NCBI RefSeq assembly: GCF_010435915.1
Contig: NZ_JAAFZH010000001.1
Location: 372,001 to 436,000 of the forward strand
Reading direction: 5' to 3'
DNA length: 64,000 nucleotides
Origin: Spirosoma terrae
Lineage (GTDB): Bacteria > Bacteroidota > Bacteroidia > Cytophagales > Spirosomataceae
Shown: one piece after another, positions 54,389-62,710 of the stretch
How the letters are laid out: the number at the start of each line of letters is the position of its first letter
How positions within the stretch are numbered: the first letter of the stretch is position 1
The notes under the pieces: generated by a model
What the model saw: the letters and a program-made list of their open reading frames with translations, nothing else
What the model was told of the DNA's origin: nothing
The model's database searches: none
Position numbers and translations under genes: made by a program

Positions 54389-55820
54389 ATTTTCTCTCCA
54401 TTAGTTGTTTGACTAACTCTTCCAAGTGATTGAGCTTACTTTGTTGTCGCTGTAATTCCTGTTTCATTTGAAGCTTATCCTTCTCCAACTCAATACTATA
54501 CAGCGTCAACTCCTCGATCTTCTCTAGTAGCTTGGCGTCCATCTTAGCCGCATCAATACCTTGCTCGACAACCTCAGCCGCAGAAGGCAGGCCTGGTAAA
54601 TGCTGATGTTTCTGTATGTATTGCTCCACCTCTGAAAGCGAACGTAGCGTGTAGTCACTCATAAACACCTTATCCGACCAGTCAGCTACGCTACGTACTG
54701 AGTAATGACCTGCAGAGGTTAACACTAGTTTACCTGTGGCGTCAACGGTGAGTAGCTTGTCTGTCGTAGTAAACTGAACAGGACTATTAGCAGTAAGTCG
54801 ACTTAAGCGAACCCCGGACTCATTCTCCGTACCGCTGTTCACTTCCAGACGAGCAGTTGGTGCTGAGGTACCAATCCCGACGCTAGCCTGATTGCCTAGG
54901 ATAACGGCATTACTGACGGCAACCGTAGCGCCTGCACCGATCGCCGTAGCATTCGTCAGGTTCTGCGCAATGGCATCGGCTCCGGTACCAAGCAGCGTAT
55001 TGCGGGAACCACTGTCATGATTGCCCGTATTGAAGCCAATGTAAACGTTATCGTCGGTGTTGCTACTGGCTGGGCCTGCCCCATTACCGACAAACGTATT
55101 ATTATTGCCAGTCGTATTCCCTCGGCCTGATGACGTACCGAAGAAGGTGTTGCCTTTGCCAGTGGTCGTTATATAGCCCGAGCGGTAGCCTACAAATGTG
55201 TTGGAATCAGCAAGGGCGTTATAGCCGGATTGATAGCCTAGGAATGTATTTCCTCCGCCGTTTATATTGCTGAAGCCTGATTTGGAGCCGATGAAGATAT
55301 TATTTGAGGTTATGTTATTATAACCCGATGAATCGCCTAGCGCTATATTATAGTAACCAATTTGATTCAAAAAACCAGATTTAACTCCCAAGTAAATATT
55401 GCTGTTTCCATTTTGATTTGTGAAACCAGCATCAGTGCCTATCGACACATTATAGAAACTATATTTAGTGTTTGCGCCGGCCCTATCTCCGATATATACA
55501 TTATGACCACCCGTAAAATTATTTAGACCTGCCTGAGAACCAAGGAAGACATTACTGTATCCATAGATATTCTTATTTCCAGATTGATAACCCATAAAAA
55601 CATTCGAGCTTCCTGCGTTATTGTTTGCCCCCGCTTCAGCGCCAACAATTGTATTGTTTCCACCATAGTAATAATTTACACCTCCCGCCTTAGGTCCAAC
55701 GAAAGTATTATTTTGTCCAGGCGTCATAGAGTTAGGAATATTGACTACATAATTAGTTTGTGCATTTATTAGTGAACTAGTAACTAACAACAAAAAAATA
55801 GCCGAGTAGAATAATTTCAT
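54387..55820 (-). CDS. Secreted protein with about fifteen 17-residue repeats and S74-like tail
   Basis: 477 aa with a signal peptide (to LINAQ). Residues 30-300 hold about fifteen repeats of 17 residues, pattern N-[TVI]-x-[FILY]-G-x2-[SA]-G-x2-N, as in NTFLGYQSGYNALADS and NVFLGSQAGLNNFTGGH; this looks like a beta-solenoid related to YadA-type heads. Residues 300-400 hold SVGIGTSAPTARLEV, then the C-terminal MSDYTLRSLSEVEQYIQKH and LPGLPSAAEVVEQGID region common in Bacteroidota tail-fibre-like proteins, and a final coiled coil. Likely a surface protein. The 5' half is more AT-rich than its surroundings. Confidence 0.7.
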   Translation of the reverse strand: MKLFYSAIFLLLVTSSLINAQTNYVVNIPNSMTPGQNNTFVGPKAGGVNYYYGGNNTIVGAEAGANNNAGSSNVFMGYQSGNKNIYGYSNVFLGSQAGLNNFTGGHNVYIGDRAGANTKYSFYNVSIGTDAGFTNQNGNSNIYLGVKSGFLNQIGYYNIALGDSSGYNNITSNNIFIGSKSGFSNINGGGNTFLGYQSGYNALADSNTFVGYRSGYITTTGKGNTFFGTSSGRGNTTGNNNTFVGNGAGPASSNTDDNVYIGFNTGNHDSGSRNTLLGTGADAIAQNLTNATAIGAGATVAVSNAVILGNQASVGIGTSAPTARLEVNSGTENESGVRLSRLTANSPVQFTTTDKLLTVDATGKLVLTSAGHYSVRSVADWSDKVFMSDYTLRSLSEVEQYIQKHQHLPGLPSAAEVVEQGIDAAKMDAKLLEKIEELTLYSIELEKDKLQMKQELQRQQSKLNHLEELVKQLMERK

Positions 55821-56059
55821 ATAGTAATAGATGGGATTGATTAAGTCAAAAAAAATAGCTCGCTAAGATAAGTAAATGATGAGCTCCAACCATTAATGAC
55901 GCAAATCAATGATTCGGCAAGTGGTTAAACAGCCCTTAGTATAGTACGCATTCCATACAGCTAATAGCCGGGACCAACCAAAAAAACAGCCGCTTGTACC
56001 AATCCACTCCTCTGCAGTTCTTTCACTCACTTCCTTTGGATCATCAATTCACAACGATA

Positions 56060-56248
56060 ATGATGCTTCATACCCTGATCCGATATTCTATTCTGTTCGC
56101 TATTGCTGTAGTTGTCCTTGTGCTGGCAGTACTGCTCATCAAATTGCTTGCTCATGCTATGTTGCTAGTAGCGGGCGTAGTAATGGCGTTGTACGTCTGG
56201 AAGAAATACGGCACTAAAAGCTATATGAATAACACCTTCAAGCTGTAA
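56060..56248 (+). CDS. Small membrane protein
   Basis: 62 aa with two adjacent hydrophobic stretches (YSILFAIAVVVLVLAVLLIKLL and AHAMLLVAGVVMALYVW) and a basic tail KKYGTKSYMNNTFKL. The ATG at 56060 gives the compact form; a TTG at 55994 would add 22 residues. No family recognised. Confidence 0.45.
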   Translation: MMLHTLIRYSILFAIAVVVLVLAVLLIKLLAHAMLLVAGVVMALYVWKKYGTKSYMNNTFKL

Positions 56249-56373
56249 TACTCCTTGGGTAAATGAAGATCTGACTGGCGAAATCAGCTTGCCAACTATC
56301 TTCCTGATTGGGAAAACAATTCTCTATTTTGGGTACTTATTCATTAGGGACTCCAATTAAAAGCCATATTCAA

Positions 56374-56721
56374 ATGAGTGCGACCAACAAAGCAATTTTA
56401 GAAAAGGCAAATCAGGCTATACGTGAGGGCGACAATGAGGGTTTTCTGGCTCATTGTACCGATGATACTGAATGGATATTTATAGGTGACAGAATCTTAC
56501 AAGGTAAGGAAGCGGTTCGACAATACATGGTAGAAGTCTACGCCGAGCCGCCAACATTCATGGCCGAGAATTTGATTGCCGAGGGGGATTTTGTGACTGC
56601 AATTGGTAAAATCACCCTGAAAGACGAAACGGGTGAAGCTGCTAGCTATTCATATTGTGATGTATGGCGATTTCGCGATGGTAAAATGGCTGCGTTGAAA
56701 GCATTTGTTATCAAAGACTAG
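56374..56721 (+). CDS. SnoaL-like/NTF2-fold protein
   Basis: 115 aa. The NTF2-like cone: ILEKANQAIREGDNEGFLAHCTDDTEWIFIGDRILQGKEAVRQYM and FVTAIGKITLKDETGEAASYSYCDVWRFRDGKMAALKAFV. Such proteins are ketosteroid-isomerase-like enzymes or unknown-function stress proteins. I chose ATG 56374; the longer frame from a TTG at 56308 adds 22 residues with no family match. Confidence 0.8.
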   Translation: MSATNKAILEKANQAIREGDNEGFLAHCTDDTEWIFIGDRILQGKEAVRQYMVEVYAEPPTFMAENLIAEGDFVTAIGKITLKDETGEAASYSYCDVWRFRDGKMAALKAFVIKD

Positions 56722-56843
56722 TTAATCCGGTGTTCAGGCGATAGTGATCCAGGTCTAACGACGTATCAATTGATTCGTGACAGAGTAACCCAAGTCAGAT
56801 TGCTATCCAACACTTAATTTGTAATCCAGGTTTTGCCTCGCTC

Positions 56844-56871
56844 CAAACTCTGGTTAACTGTTCAGAGTTTG
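56844..56871. terminator. Weak hairpin in a 271-base gap
   Basis: CAAACTCTG (56844-56852) pairs with CAGAGTTTG (56863-56871), 10-nt loop, no clear T run. May end the NTF2-like transcript. Confidence 0.35.
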
Positions 56872-56992
56872 CTTCCCTATTTTTCTGAAGTTAAATAAGT
56901 CTTGCTGTCGGATGGGGCTCTCCCTTCTAATTTTTGTATCTTATCGGCTGGGATTTATTGACAAGCTATGCGCGTTTTAATGACGAGCTTAC

Positions 56993-57481
56993 ATGAGAGT
57001 AAACAGGCGAAGCTTATTGATATGGGTAGCGTTGCTTATAGGCGGCTTCAAGCCCATATCCGACTTGGAAGACAACTATTATCTCCAGGCTACAGTGAAT
57101 GATGATACCTATACGTTTGATGATGCAACCCTTAAAGTCTTTCGATTTACGAGAACAAAAGGGAAATTCATGTTTGAGGTGGTGGGGCCTCTCGAAATGA
57201 CGGCTAAGGGGCAACGGCCCCTTACTCTCTATATGCAGTCAGTCCGTCATGACCTTGTTGGACCAGACACCATTGCTCTGACACAAGGCCGTTTTGTCAA
57301 CAGCCAATCCAAAGTTTTCTCCAGAACAGATCAGCAGGGTGGAGCAGGGCGTTTAATGATCCAAAAAATTAACGACAAGAGCGTAGAAGGGGCTTTTTAT
57401 ATGGTACTGGACGCTAAAGACTCTGCAATAACCCGGATCAAAGGCAAGTTTAGAGCGAAACATAGTGTAATGAGACATTAG
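56993..57481 (+). CDS. Secreted hypothetical protein
   Basis: 162 aa. A hydrophobic N-terminus (LLIWVALLIGGF) suggests export. The body (YLQATVNDDTYTFDDATLKVFRFT, LTLYMQSVRHDLVGPDTIAL) is beta-rich. No family recognised. Confidence 0.55.
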   Translation: MRVNRRSLLIWVALLIGGFKPISDLEDNYYLQATVNDDTYTFDDATLKVFRFTRTKGKFMFEVVGPLEMTAKGQRPLTLYMQSVRHDLVGPDTIALTQGRFVNSQSKVFSRTDQQGGAGRLMIQKINDKSVEGAFYMVLDAKDSAITRIKGKFRAKHSVMRH

Positions 57482-57778
57482 GTTAGCTGGGCCAGGTGCG
57501 GAAAACTCAGCAGGGCTTTGTTTGCACTTGACATTCATGCCTTGTAATAGTAAAGCTCAATTGTATCAGCTGTTCCATATCTGCGAAATAAAGCTGATAT
57601 CCAATGGCTTTTCAGCTATTCCTCCTCTGACAGAAAGTTGGTAGTATCGATGTTAGCCTCCCCGTTCGCTTACTTTAGCCATTAGTTTGTACCTGAAGTA
57701 AGACATTGTTCAACTAAACAGGAAGGGTATAGTTGACTTCATGAACAACGGTCAATTGACCCCTAACATCTCAAGGTT

Positions 57779-58687
57779 ATGATTCTGAAAATAGATCAAC
57801 TACCCATTGAGCTCCCTCGCCCTAAAAATCCTTCGCCCAACGATGCTGCTGCTGTTCAGGAGTTGCTGGGCGGCAAGTTTGGGGAGATGTCAACCTTAAT
57901 GAACTATACGTATCAATCGTTCAATTTTCGAGGACGAAAAAAACTGCGGCCTTTCTATGATCTGATCTGTAGTATCGCTGGTGAAGAATACGGTCATATT
58001 GAAGTCGTCGCGTACACAACAAACTTGTTACTGACCGGAACCAGTAAGAGAGGGTTCGATCCAACAACTACCCCGTTGGCGAATGGCGTCGATGCCCGTA
58101 ATACAAGCCATTTTATTGCCAGTGGCCAGTCGGCTCTTCCCATGGATTCTATGGGCCGTTTCTGGAGCGGAGACAATGTGTTCAACAGTGGCAATTTAAA
58201 ACTTGATCTGTTGCATAACTTCTTTCTGGAATGCGGAGCACGGGCTAACAAGATGCGCGTATACGAGATGGTTGATGACCCTACGGCACGTACCATGGTT
58301 GGTTATCTACTGGTGCGGGGTGGCCTTCATGTTGTGGCTTACGCAAAAGCTTTGGAGAAACTAACTGGTGTGGAAGTGACAAAGTTGTTGCCTATTCCTG
58401 ATCTGAGTAATGAGGCTTTCCCCGAAGCCAAAAAGTTTATGGAGCAGAAATTGCACCTTCAGTTATATACGTTTAGTCAGGAAGACTATAAGCAGGCTGG
58501 CTTGATCTGGAATGGTCCGCATCCGGAAGACGGGCAGGAGTGTGTGGTTATAGAAGGGGCTATTCCGGGACATACGCCACCAGACCTGGATGAAGAACCT
58601 CAGTTAAATGCGCCTGGGGCGGATGACTTTGATCCTCAGATGTTTGCCGACATGGCTAAGAAGATGGGCATCAAGTACGAATATTGA
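57779..58687 (+). CDS. Manganese catalase family protein
   Basis: 302 aa, ferritin-like fold. The di-manganese site residues can be placed in GGKFGEMSTLMNYTYQSFNF (Glu36), SIAGEEYGHIEVV, NFFLECGARANKMRVYEM and LVRGGLHVVAYAKAL (His). The enzyme would break down hydrogen peroxide. The length and the C-terminal extension (HTPPDLDEEPQLNAP) fit the family. Together with Dps at 7.3 kb it gives oxidative-stress protection, but the two are far apart. Confidence 0.88.
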   Translation: MILKIDQLPIELPRPKNPSPNDAAAVQELLGGKFGEMSTLMNYTYQSFNFRGRKKLRPFYDLICSIAGEEYGHIEVVAYTTNLLLTGTSKRGFDPTTTPLANGVDARNTSHFIASGQSALPMDSMGRFWSGDNVFNSGNLKLDLLHNFFLECGARANKMRVYEMVDDPTARTMVGYLLVRGGLHVVAYAKALEKLTGVEVTKLLPIPDLSNEAFPEAKKFMEQKLHLQLYTFSQEDYKQAGLIWNGPHPEDGQECVVIEGAIPGHTPPDLDEEPQLNAPGADDFDPQMFADMAKKMGIKYEY

Positions 58688-58714
58688 TTGAAAACTATTT
58701 CTTAATACCTCAAG

Positions 58715-58741
58715 GCCAACCCAGTATTAGGTTGGCTTTTT
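58715..58741 (+). terminator. Terminator after the manganese catalase gene
   Basis: GCCAACC (58715-58721) pairs with GGTTGGC (58730-58736), 8-nt loop, followed by a run of T. Confidence 0.8.
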
Positions 58742-59040
58742 GGTACTCTTTTCAGCACTCGATTCATTTGCGTTAAACTCCGTAACTAAGTTTATCTAAA
58801 CTCTGTTTTTGCGTTGTTTGTGAGTGCTTTATCTACTGGTAGAAGACTAAGGTTAACATCGTTAGCCTGGTTCCGAAACTAGGTTGACCGTTCGCTCAGA
58901 TAATTAATCATTTCATATCTGTCATAGTTCTACTGCTCAGTTTTAGCCATCGGCATAAGCTGCAAGAGACTCCGTCAGGGTTCGCATAGCTGGCGGAGCT
59001 TTTGCTCATTCGATCACTAATTAAGACAGTTACTACTGCT
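58742..59040. other. Intergenic region with a terminator-like stem
   Basis: No gene seen. CTCCGTCAG near 58970 can pair with CTGGCGGAG near 58990 (one G-T pair), followed by CTTTT, about 40 bases before the next start codon. This could be an attenuator or terminator in the leader of the 59041 gene; weak support. Confidence 0.3.
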
Positions 59041-59517
59041 ATGAAACGAAAATTAATCTACTCGTTAACCCCCTTGTTTTGGGCGATTTCACTGATCTGC
59101 CTGGGCCAATATAATCCTTTCAAGGGCGCAAATCGAATAGTTATCACCACGAGCATGGCCGACAAGGAAACGTATTTGCTTATTGCTGATCAGTTAACTC
59201 AGGCGGGTATTGCTTTTACTGCAGCCGACAATGGATTACTAATACGTTCGGAGCAGCCTACATCACTTGGTAAACAACAGGCTGTATTTGAAGGTAAGCT
59301 TATGGTGAATGCAGGCTTGGTTAGCCTTTCGGGATGGGTTAGAAGAAAAGAAGAAGGAAAAAACTCCGCTACTTCTGATCGAGTTGCGCCTGTTACGTAT
59401 GACACAGCGAAAAATTCGCTGCAGGGAATAGGCTTCAACTACATGGATGCTTTGGCAAAGCGATTGCAGGTTGCTTTGCACGGCGTTACGATGTATAAAT
59501 ACCAAAAGGAAATTTAA
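59041..59517 (+). CDS. Secreted hypothetical protein
   Basis: 158 aa with a signal peptide (SLICLGQ). Contains TSMADKETYLLIADQLTQAGIAFTAADNGLLIRSEQPTSLGKQQAVFEGKLMVNAGLVSLSGWVR, an alpha-beta pattern. No family recognised. ATG 59041 opens the signal peptide. Confidence 0.55.
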   Translation: MKRKLIYSLTPLFWAISLICLGQYNPFKGANRIVITTSMADKETYLLIADQLTQAGIAFTAADNGLLIRSEQPTSLGKQQAVFEGKLMVNAGLVSLSGWVRRKEEGKNSATSDRVAPVTYDTAKNSLQGIGFNYMDALAKRLQVALHGVTMYKYQKEI

Positions 59518-59522
59518 GCAAT

Positions 59523-59723
59523 CTATTCGTCACCCTGACCCGGAGCTGCCTTTGCCGATGCATCGTCCAGCCCTTCAACTTGAATCCCTGTTTCTCCCCG
59601 GGTGATTTTAATGGTTGAAATGTCAGCCATTGGATTAGCCAGGAGTATAGCGTTGATTATTTGTTGACGTTGAGCATCCGTAACAGCGTCATCTGAGCCA
59701 TACTGAGGGTCGATTCCTTCCAT
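59523..59723 (-). CDS. Small hypothetical protein
   Basis: 66 aa, acidic, no Cys, with QRQQIINAILLANPMADISTIKITRGETGIQVEG. Separated by 11 bases from the 61-aa gene upstream, so a two-gene unit. Function unknown. Confidence 0.4.
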   Translation of the reverse strand: MEGIDPQYGSDDAVTDAQRQQIINAILLANPMADISTIKITRGETGIQVEGLDDASAKAAPGQGDE

Positions 59724-59734
59724 AGTAACCGGGC

Positions 59735-59920
59735 TTATTTATTTTTCTTCGCTTCAATCAGCTTACCAAAAACCTCCCGCTGAAAACAAACATAGTTTCG
59801 TATTTTCTGTCGTTTCTCGGGGGTCGATTCAATCCGGTGGATCTGCTCCGAGATTCGTTCGAACTCACTTTCGTACTTATCGGCCCGCTCCTGCCAAAAC
59901 TCTTTTTTAGTCGTTCTCAT
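59735..59920 (-). CDS. Small coiled-coil hypothetical protein
   Basis: 61 aa, highly charged, helical (FWQERADKYESEFERISEQIHRIES), one Cys in YVCFQREV. No family recognised. Confidence 0.4.
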   Translation of the reverse strand: MRTTKKEFWQERADKYESEFERISEQIHRIESTPEKRQKIRNYVCFQREVFGKLIEAKKNK

Positions 59921-60218
59921 GGTTTCTTGTTAATTAGGCAGATAAGGATACACGAATGCGATGGTATCTGCAAAGCGATTTAGTAAACGCACTCGAAGAT
60001 ACTATTCTTTCGTCAATATTGCAGTAAGGTTCGTCACTTGGTAATACTACGTTGAAACAAAGAAGCCAGACTCAACCCGAGTCTGGCTTACTAATAACTT
60101 CGAAAATTCCCTAAACTATACCTGCTATCAATAACCAGTACCGGCAACAGGTGTTGATTTTGCTTATTTAATGGCTATTGATGAAAACGATTACATTCGT
60201 TAGGGGAGCCTCCAATTC
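59921..60218. other. Intergenic region with a hairpin
   Basis: No gene. AAGCCAGACTC (60063-60073) pairs perfectly with GAGTCTGGCTT (60079-60089), 5-nt loop, and could end the AhpD-like transcript on the minus strand. Confidence 0.5.
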
Positions 60219-60794
60219 TTAGGCTGGAGGCATATAATGATCTTCGTGAGTATAGCCATATTCAGCCACTTTCTGGGCCCGGTAACGATATAGTTCGGGG
60301 TTTTCAGGGGCCCGCGTGTCCAGGCCATCAACGTAGCGGTTGAACATACAGAATGCTGCCGCAATCAATATCGTATCGTGAATATCGCGGTCGGTCGCGC
60401 CTTCAGCTCTGGCTTTGTCGATCTGATCTGTTGTTACGTGCTTCCCGCCCTGCTGTACGCTTCCGGCAATAGTCAATAATGCCTTCAGTTTTTCCGAAAT
60501 GTCGGCATGAATATAGTCTTGTTTGACGGACTGAATCAGCGACCAGTCTGTATCGCCCAGGTGATGGCTGGCCACGGCACCATGAATGGTTTGACAGAAA
60601 AAACAGTCGTTGCGGGACGATACGTACGTACCAATCAGCTCTCGCTCTCCTTCGCTGAGGGTAGAGTCGGGATGAGTGGCGTTGCTACGTAGCAGTACGT
60701 TAACGAGATCGTTGAGCGGTCGGGCCGTTTCGGGGCTGAAGGCCATTGGTCCGCGAATACCAGGCAGACCAGGTACAAAATCAATATGAGGCAT
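60219..60794 (-). CDS. AhpD-like/carboxymuconolactone decarboxylase-family protein (CxxC)
   Basis: 191 aa. The CMD/AhpD active site is C64-F-F-C67-x3-H71 (RNDCFFCQTIH), as in alkylhydroperoxidase-type thiol reductases. ARAEGATDRDIHDTILIAAAFCMFNRYVDGL is the second conserved segment. Likely reduces peroxides or organic hydroperoxides. I chose ATG 60794 so that MPHIDFVPG lines up with the paralogue upstream. Confidence 0.85.
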   Translation of the reverse strand: MPHIDFVPGLPGIRGPMAFSPETARPLNDLVNVLLRSNATHPDSTLSEGERELIGTYVSSRNDCFFCQTIHGAVASHHLGDTDWSLIQSVKQDYIHADISEKLKALLTIAGSVQQGGKHVTTDQIDKARAEGATDRDIHDTILIAAAFCMFNRYVDGLDTRAPENPELYRYRAQKVAEYGYTHEDHYMPPA

Positions 60795-60807
60795 AGTGTC
60801 GTCAGGT

Positions 60808-61362
60808 TTAGTTCGATTTGGGTAATACGTATCCGATTGTTCCCATGCGTTCGCCCATGGCGACATAGGCATCTGGGTCGTCGGGCGTTACGGTTGCCAG
60901 ACCGTCAACGTAGCGGTTATACATTGAAAAGGAAGCGGCAATAAGTACCGTATCGTGAATGTCGCCATCAGTAGCGCCTTCCGCTCGGGCAGCTGTTACT
61001 ACGTCGTTGGTTACGGTCCGGGCGTCGGCCGTTACACGCTCGGCAATAGTCAGTAAGGCTCGAAGTTTAGCTGAAATGGGAGCTGTTTCTGGATTTTGCA
61101 GGGTCTGGTCAACAACAGAAGCCTGTTCACCAAATAAATAGCGTGAAGCAGCTGCGTGGCTATTTCGGCAAAAATCAGTGCAGTTCTGGTTTGATACAAA
61201 CGCAGCAATTAACTCGCGTTCGGCATCCAGGAGGGTACTATCCGGAGATCCTGCACGTAGTAGGGCCTGAGCTAGTTCATAAAGCGGCTTTCCTGTGTCG
61301 GGTCGGTATATAACCAGGCTACGAATACCTGGTGCATCATTATTGAGTTGTATATGTGGCAT
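60808..61362 (-). CDS. AhpD-like paralogue with CxxxC site
   Basis: 184 aa, clearly a tandem paralogue of the next gene (same MPHI start, same ARAEGATDxDIHDTxLIAASF block). The motif is N-C61-T-D-F-C65-x3-H69, so the usual CxxC spacing is changed to CxxxC. The activity may be altered. Thirteen bases separate the two genes. Confidence 0.8.
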   Translation of the reverse strand: MPHIQLNNDAPGIRSLVIYRPDTGKPLYELAQALLRAGSPDSTLLDAERELIAAFVSNQNCTDFCRNSHAAASRYLFGEQASVVDQTLQNPETAPISAKLRALLTIAERVTADARTVTNDVVTAARAEGATDGDIHDTVLIAASFSMYNRYVDGLATVTPDDPDAYVAMGERMGTIGYVLPKSN

Positions 61363-61388
61363 TTTGGTATTTTTTTAATTGAGTGAAA

Positions 61389-62633
61389 TTACCTCGCAGC
61401 ATTGGCCGACGGGTTGGGAGCGGTTGGTCTGTATCGGACGAATACAGCCATCCAGGCAATCAGAAAGGCGATAGAAAAGATAAGTAACGCATTCCCGAAA
61501 CCACCCAGTCCGGCTACCATCGTACCGACAAAAAAGACAGCCGTTGCCGTAAAGAAACGGCCAATATTAAAGCTGATGCCAGCCGCTGTGGCCCGAATGC
61601 GAACGGGAAACAACGCTGGGATAATACTCGATAAAGCGCCCTGGCTGATACCAAAGAACAGCGCAACCAGAGCCGTTTCGGCATAAATAACCGGCGAGAA
61701 CTGACGGTTCGAGAGAAAGAGCAAAGCACAGCCACCGGCACAGCCTGCGAACGTGAGCAGGAGTGTGGTTCGAGTACCGAGACGACCAATGAGTACGCCC
61801 GACAACATACCGCCGATGATACCGCCTATACCAAGCAACATCATCGTCAGTCCGCGCTCCCGCCCACCAGCCTGACCTGCGGGCAAAAGCGACTGTACCC
61901 AGGTTGGAATCCAGGAGAACGTACCCCACAGCCCAATCAGAACCGCGCCGAAAATCACTACGCCCGTCAGCAGATTAGTCCGATCGGCAGGTGTCCAGGC
62001 TTTTTCAGAATTTGGTCGCTGACGTAGGCGTATCCAATTATCGGATTCCGGTAAGCGCACGAACATCAGTAAAGAGACCAATACCGGAATTATTCCTAGC
62101 CAGAACGCTTGACGCCACGGTACCAGGCCTGCATTGAGGCCGCCAGTGGCCACAATACCTACCGGAAACATAACGGCCAGAATACCTAGGACCACCGCCC
62201 GGCTCTTTTCTGGCCAGATTTCTGACAGATAGACGGTAGTCAGTAGCAATACACCACCTACGCCAGCGCCTGTCAAAAATCGGCAGAGTAGCATGATAGG
62301 CCAGCTAGGCGCAAAAACGGTCAGTACCATAGCTATACCGTAAAGGAACGTAACGAAAGCAACGGCCCGCGCCCTTCCTATCCGATCGCCCACTAGACCA
62401 AACAAAAGTCCACCGGCCATCCAGCCGTACAAAAAAGCAGCACTGATATAGGCTCCCACGTCGCCCAACTGAGCTTCAGAAACCGATTTTCCAAGCAGTT
62501 CCGGTATCGCAACCGGCAAAAACGTTGCCATGAGCGTAGAGGCTGTCCCGCCCAGCAAGTAGGAAAGAGAGCACAAACTAAAGGCGAACCAGTCGGCACG
62601 TAGTGTTTCCGGTTTTGTTAAGGTTGCTTCCAT
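61389..62633 (-). CDS. Major facilitator superfamily transporter
   Basis: 414 aa, 12 membrane helices. GLVGDRIGRARAVAFVTFLYG between TM2 and TM3 is the sugar-porter-like signature; IGRLGTRTTLLLTFAG is its counterpart after TM8. The closest group by look is the sialate/aromatic-acid:proton symporters (AAHS/SHS). The start ATG 62633 is chosen; the longer frame would run through a hairpin. Downstream: two AhpD-like genes. Confidence 0.87.
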   Translation of the reverse strand: MEATLTKPETLRADWFAFSLCSLSYLLGGTASTLMATFLPVAIPELLGKSVSEAQLGDVGAYISAAFLYGWMAGGLLFGLVGDRIGRARAVAFVTFLYGIAMVLTVFAPSWPIMLLCRFLTGAGVGGVLLLTTVYLSEIWPEKSRAVVLGILAVMFPVGIVATGGLNAGLVPWRQAFWLGIIPVLVSLLMFVRLPESDNWIRLRQRPNSEKAWTPADRTNLLTGVVIFGAVLIGLWGTFSWIPTWVQSLLPAGQAGGRERGLTMMLLGIGGIIGGMLSGVLIGRLGTRTTLLLTFAGCAGGCALLFLSNRQFSPVIYAETALVALFFGISQGALSSIIPALFPVRIRATAAGISFNIGRFFTATAVFFVGTMVAGLGGFGNALLIFSIAFLIAWMAVFVRYRPTAPNPSANAAR

Positions 62634-62641
62634 GGTTTTAG

Positions 62642-62710
62642 TGATAGACTGTGTGAATAAAAAATCACCGATAAGCGATTCACTCATTCTATCATTCACA
62701 CAGTCTATCA
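62642..62710. terminator. 17-bp-arm inverted repeat after the TonB receptor gene
   Basis: 62642-62658 and 62694-62710 are exact reverse complements, 35-nt loop. The right arm ends at the receptor's stop codon and the left arm begins just before the MFS start. Confidence 0.65.

Noticed and set aside
54900-55750. Regularly spaced repeats resembling a CRISPR array
   Set aside because: The period is 51 bp, in frame, and encodes the 17-residue protein repeats; units differ at the DNA level and there are no unique spacers or cas genes.
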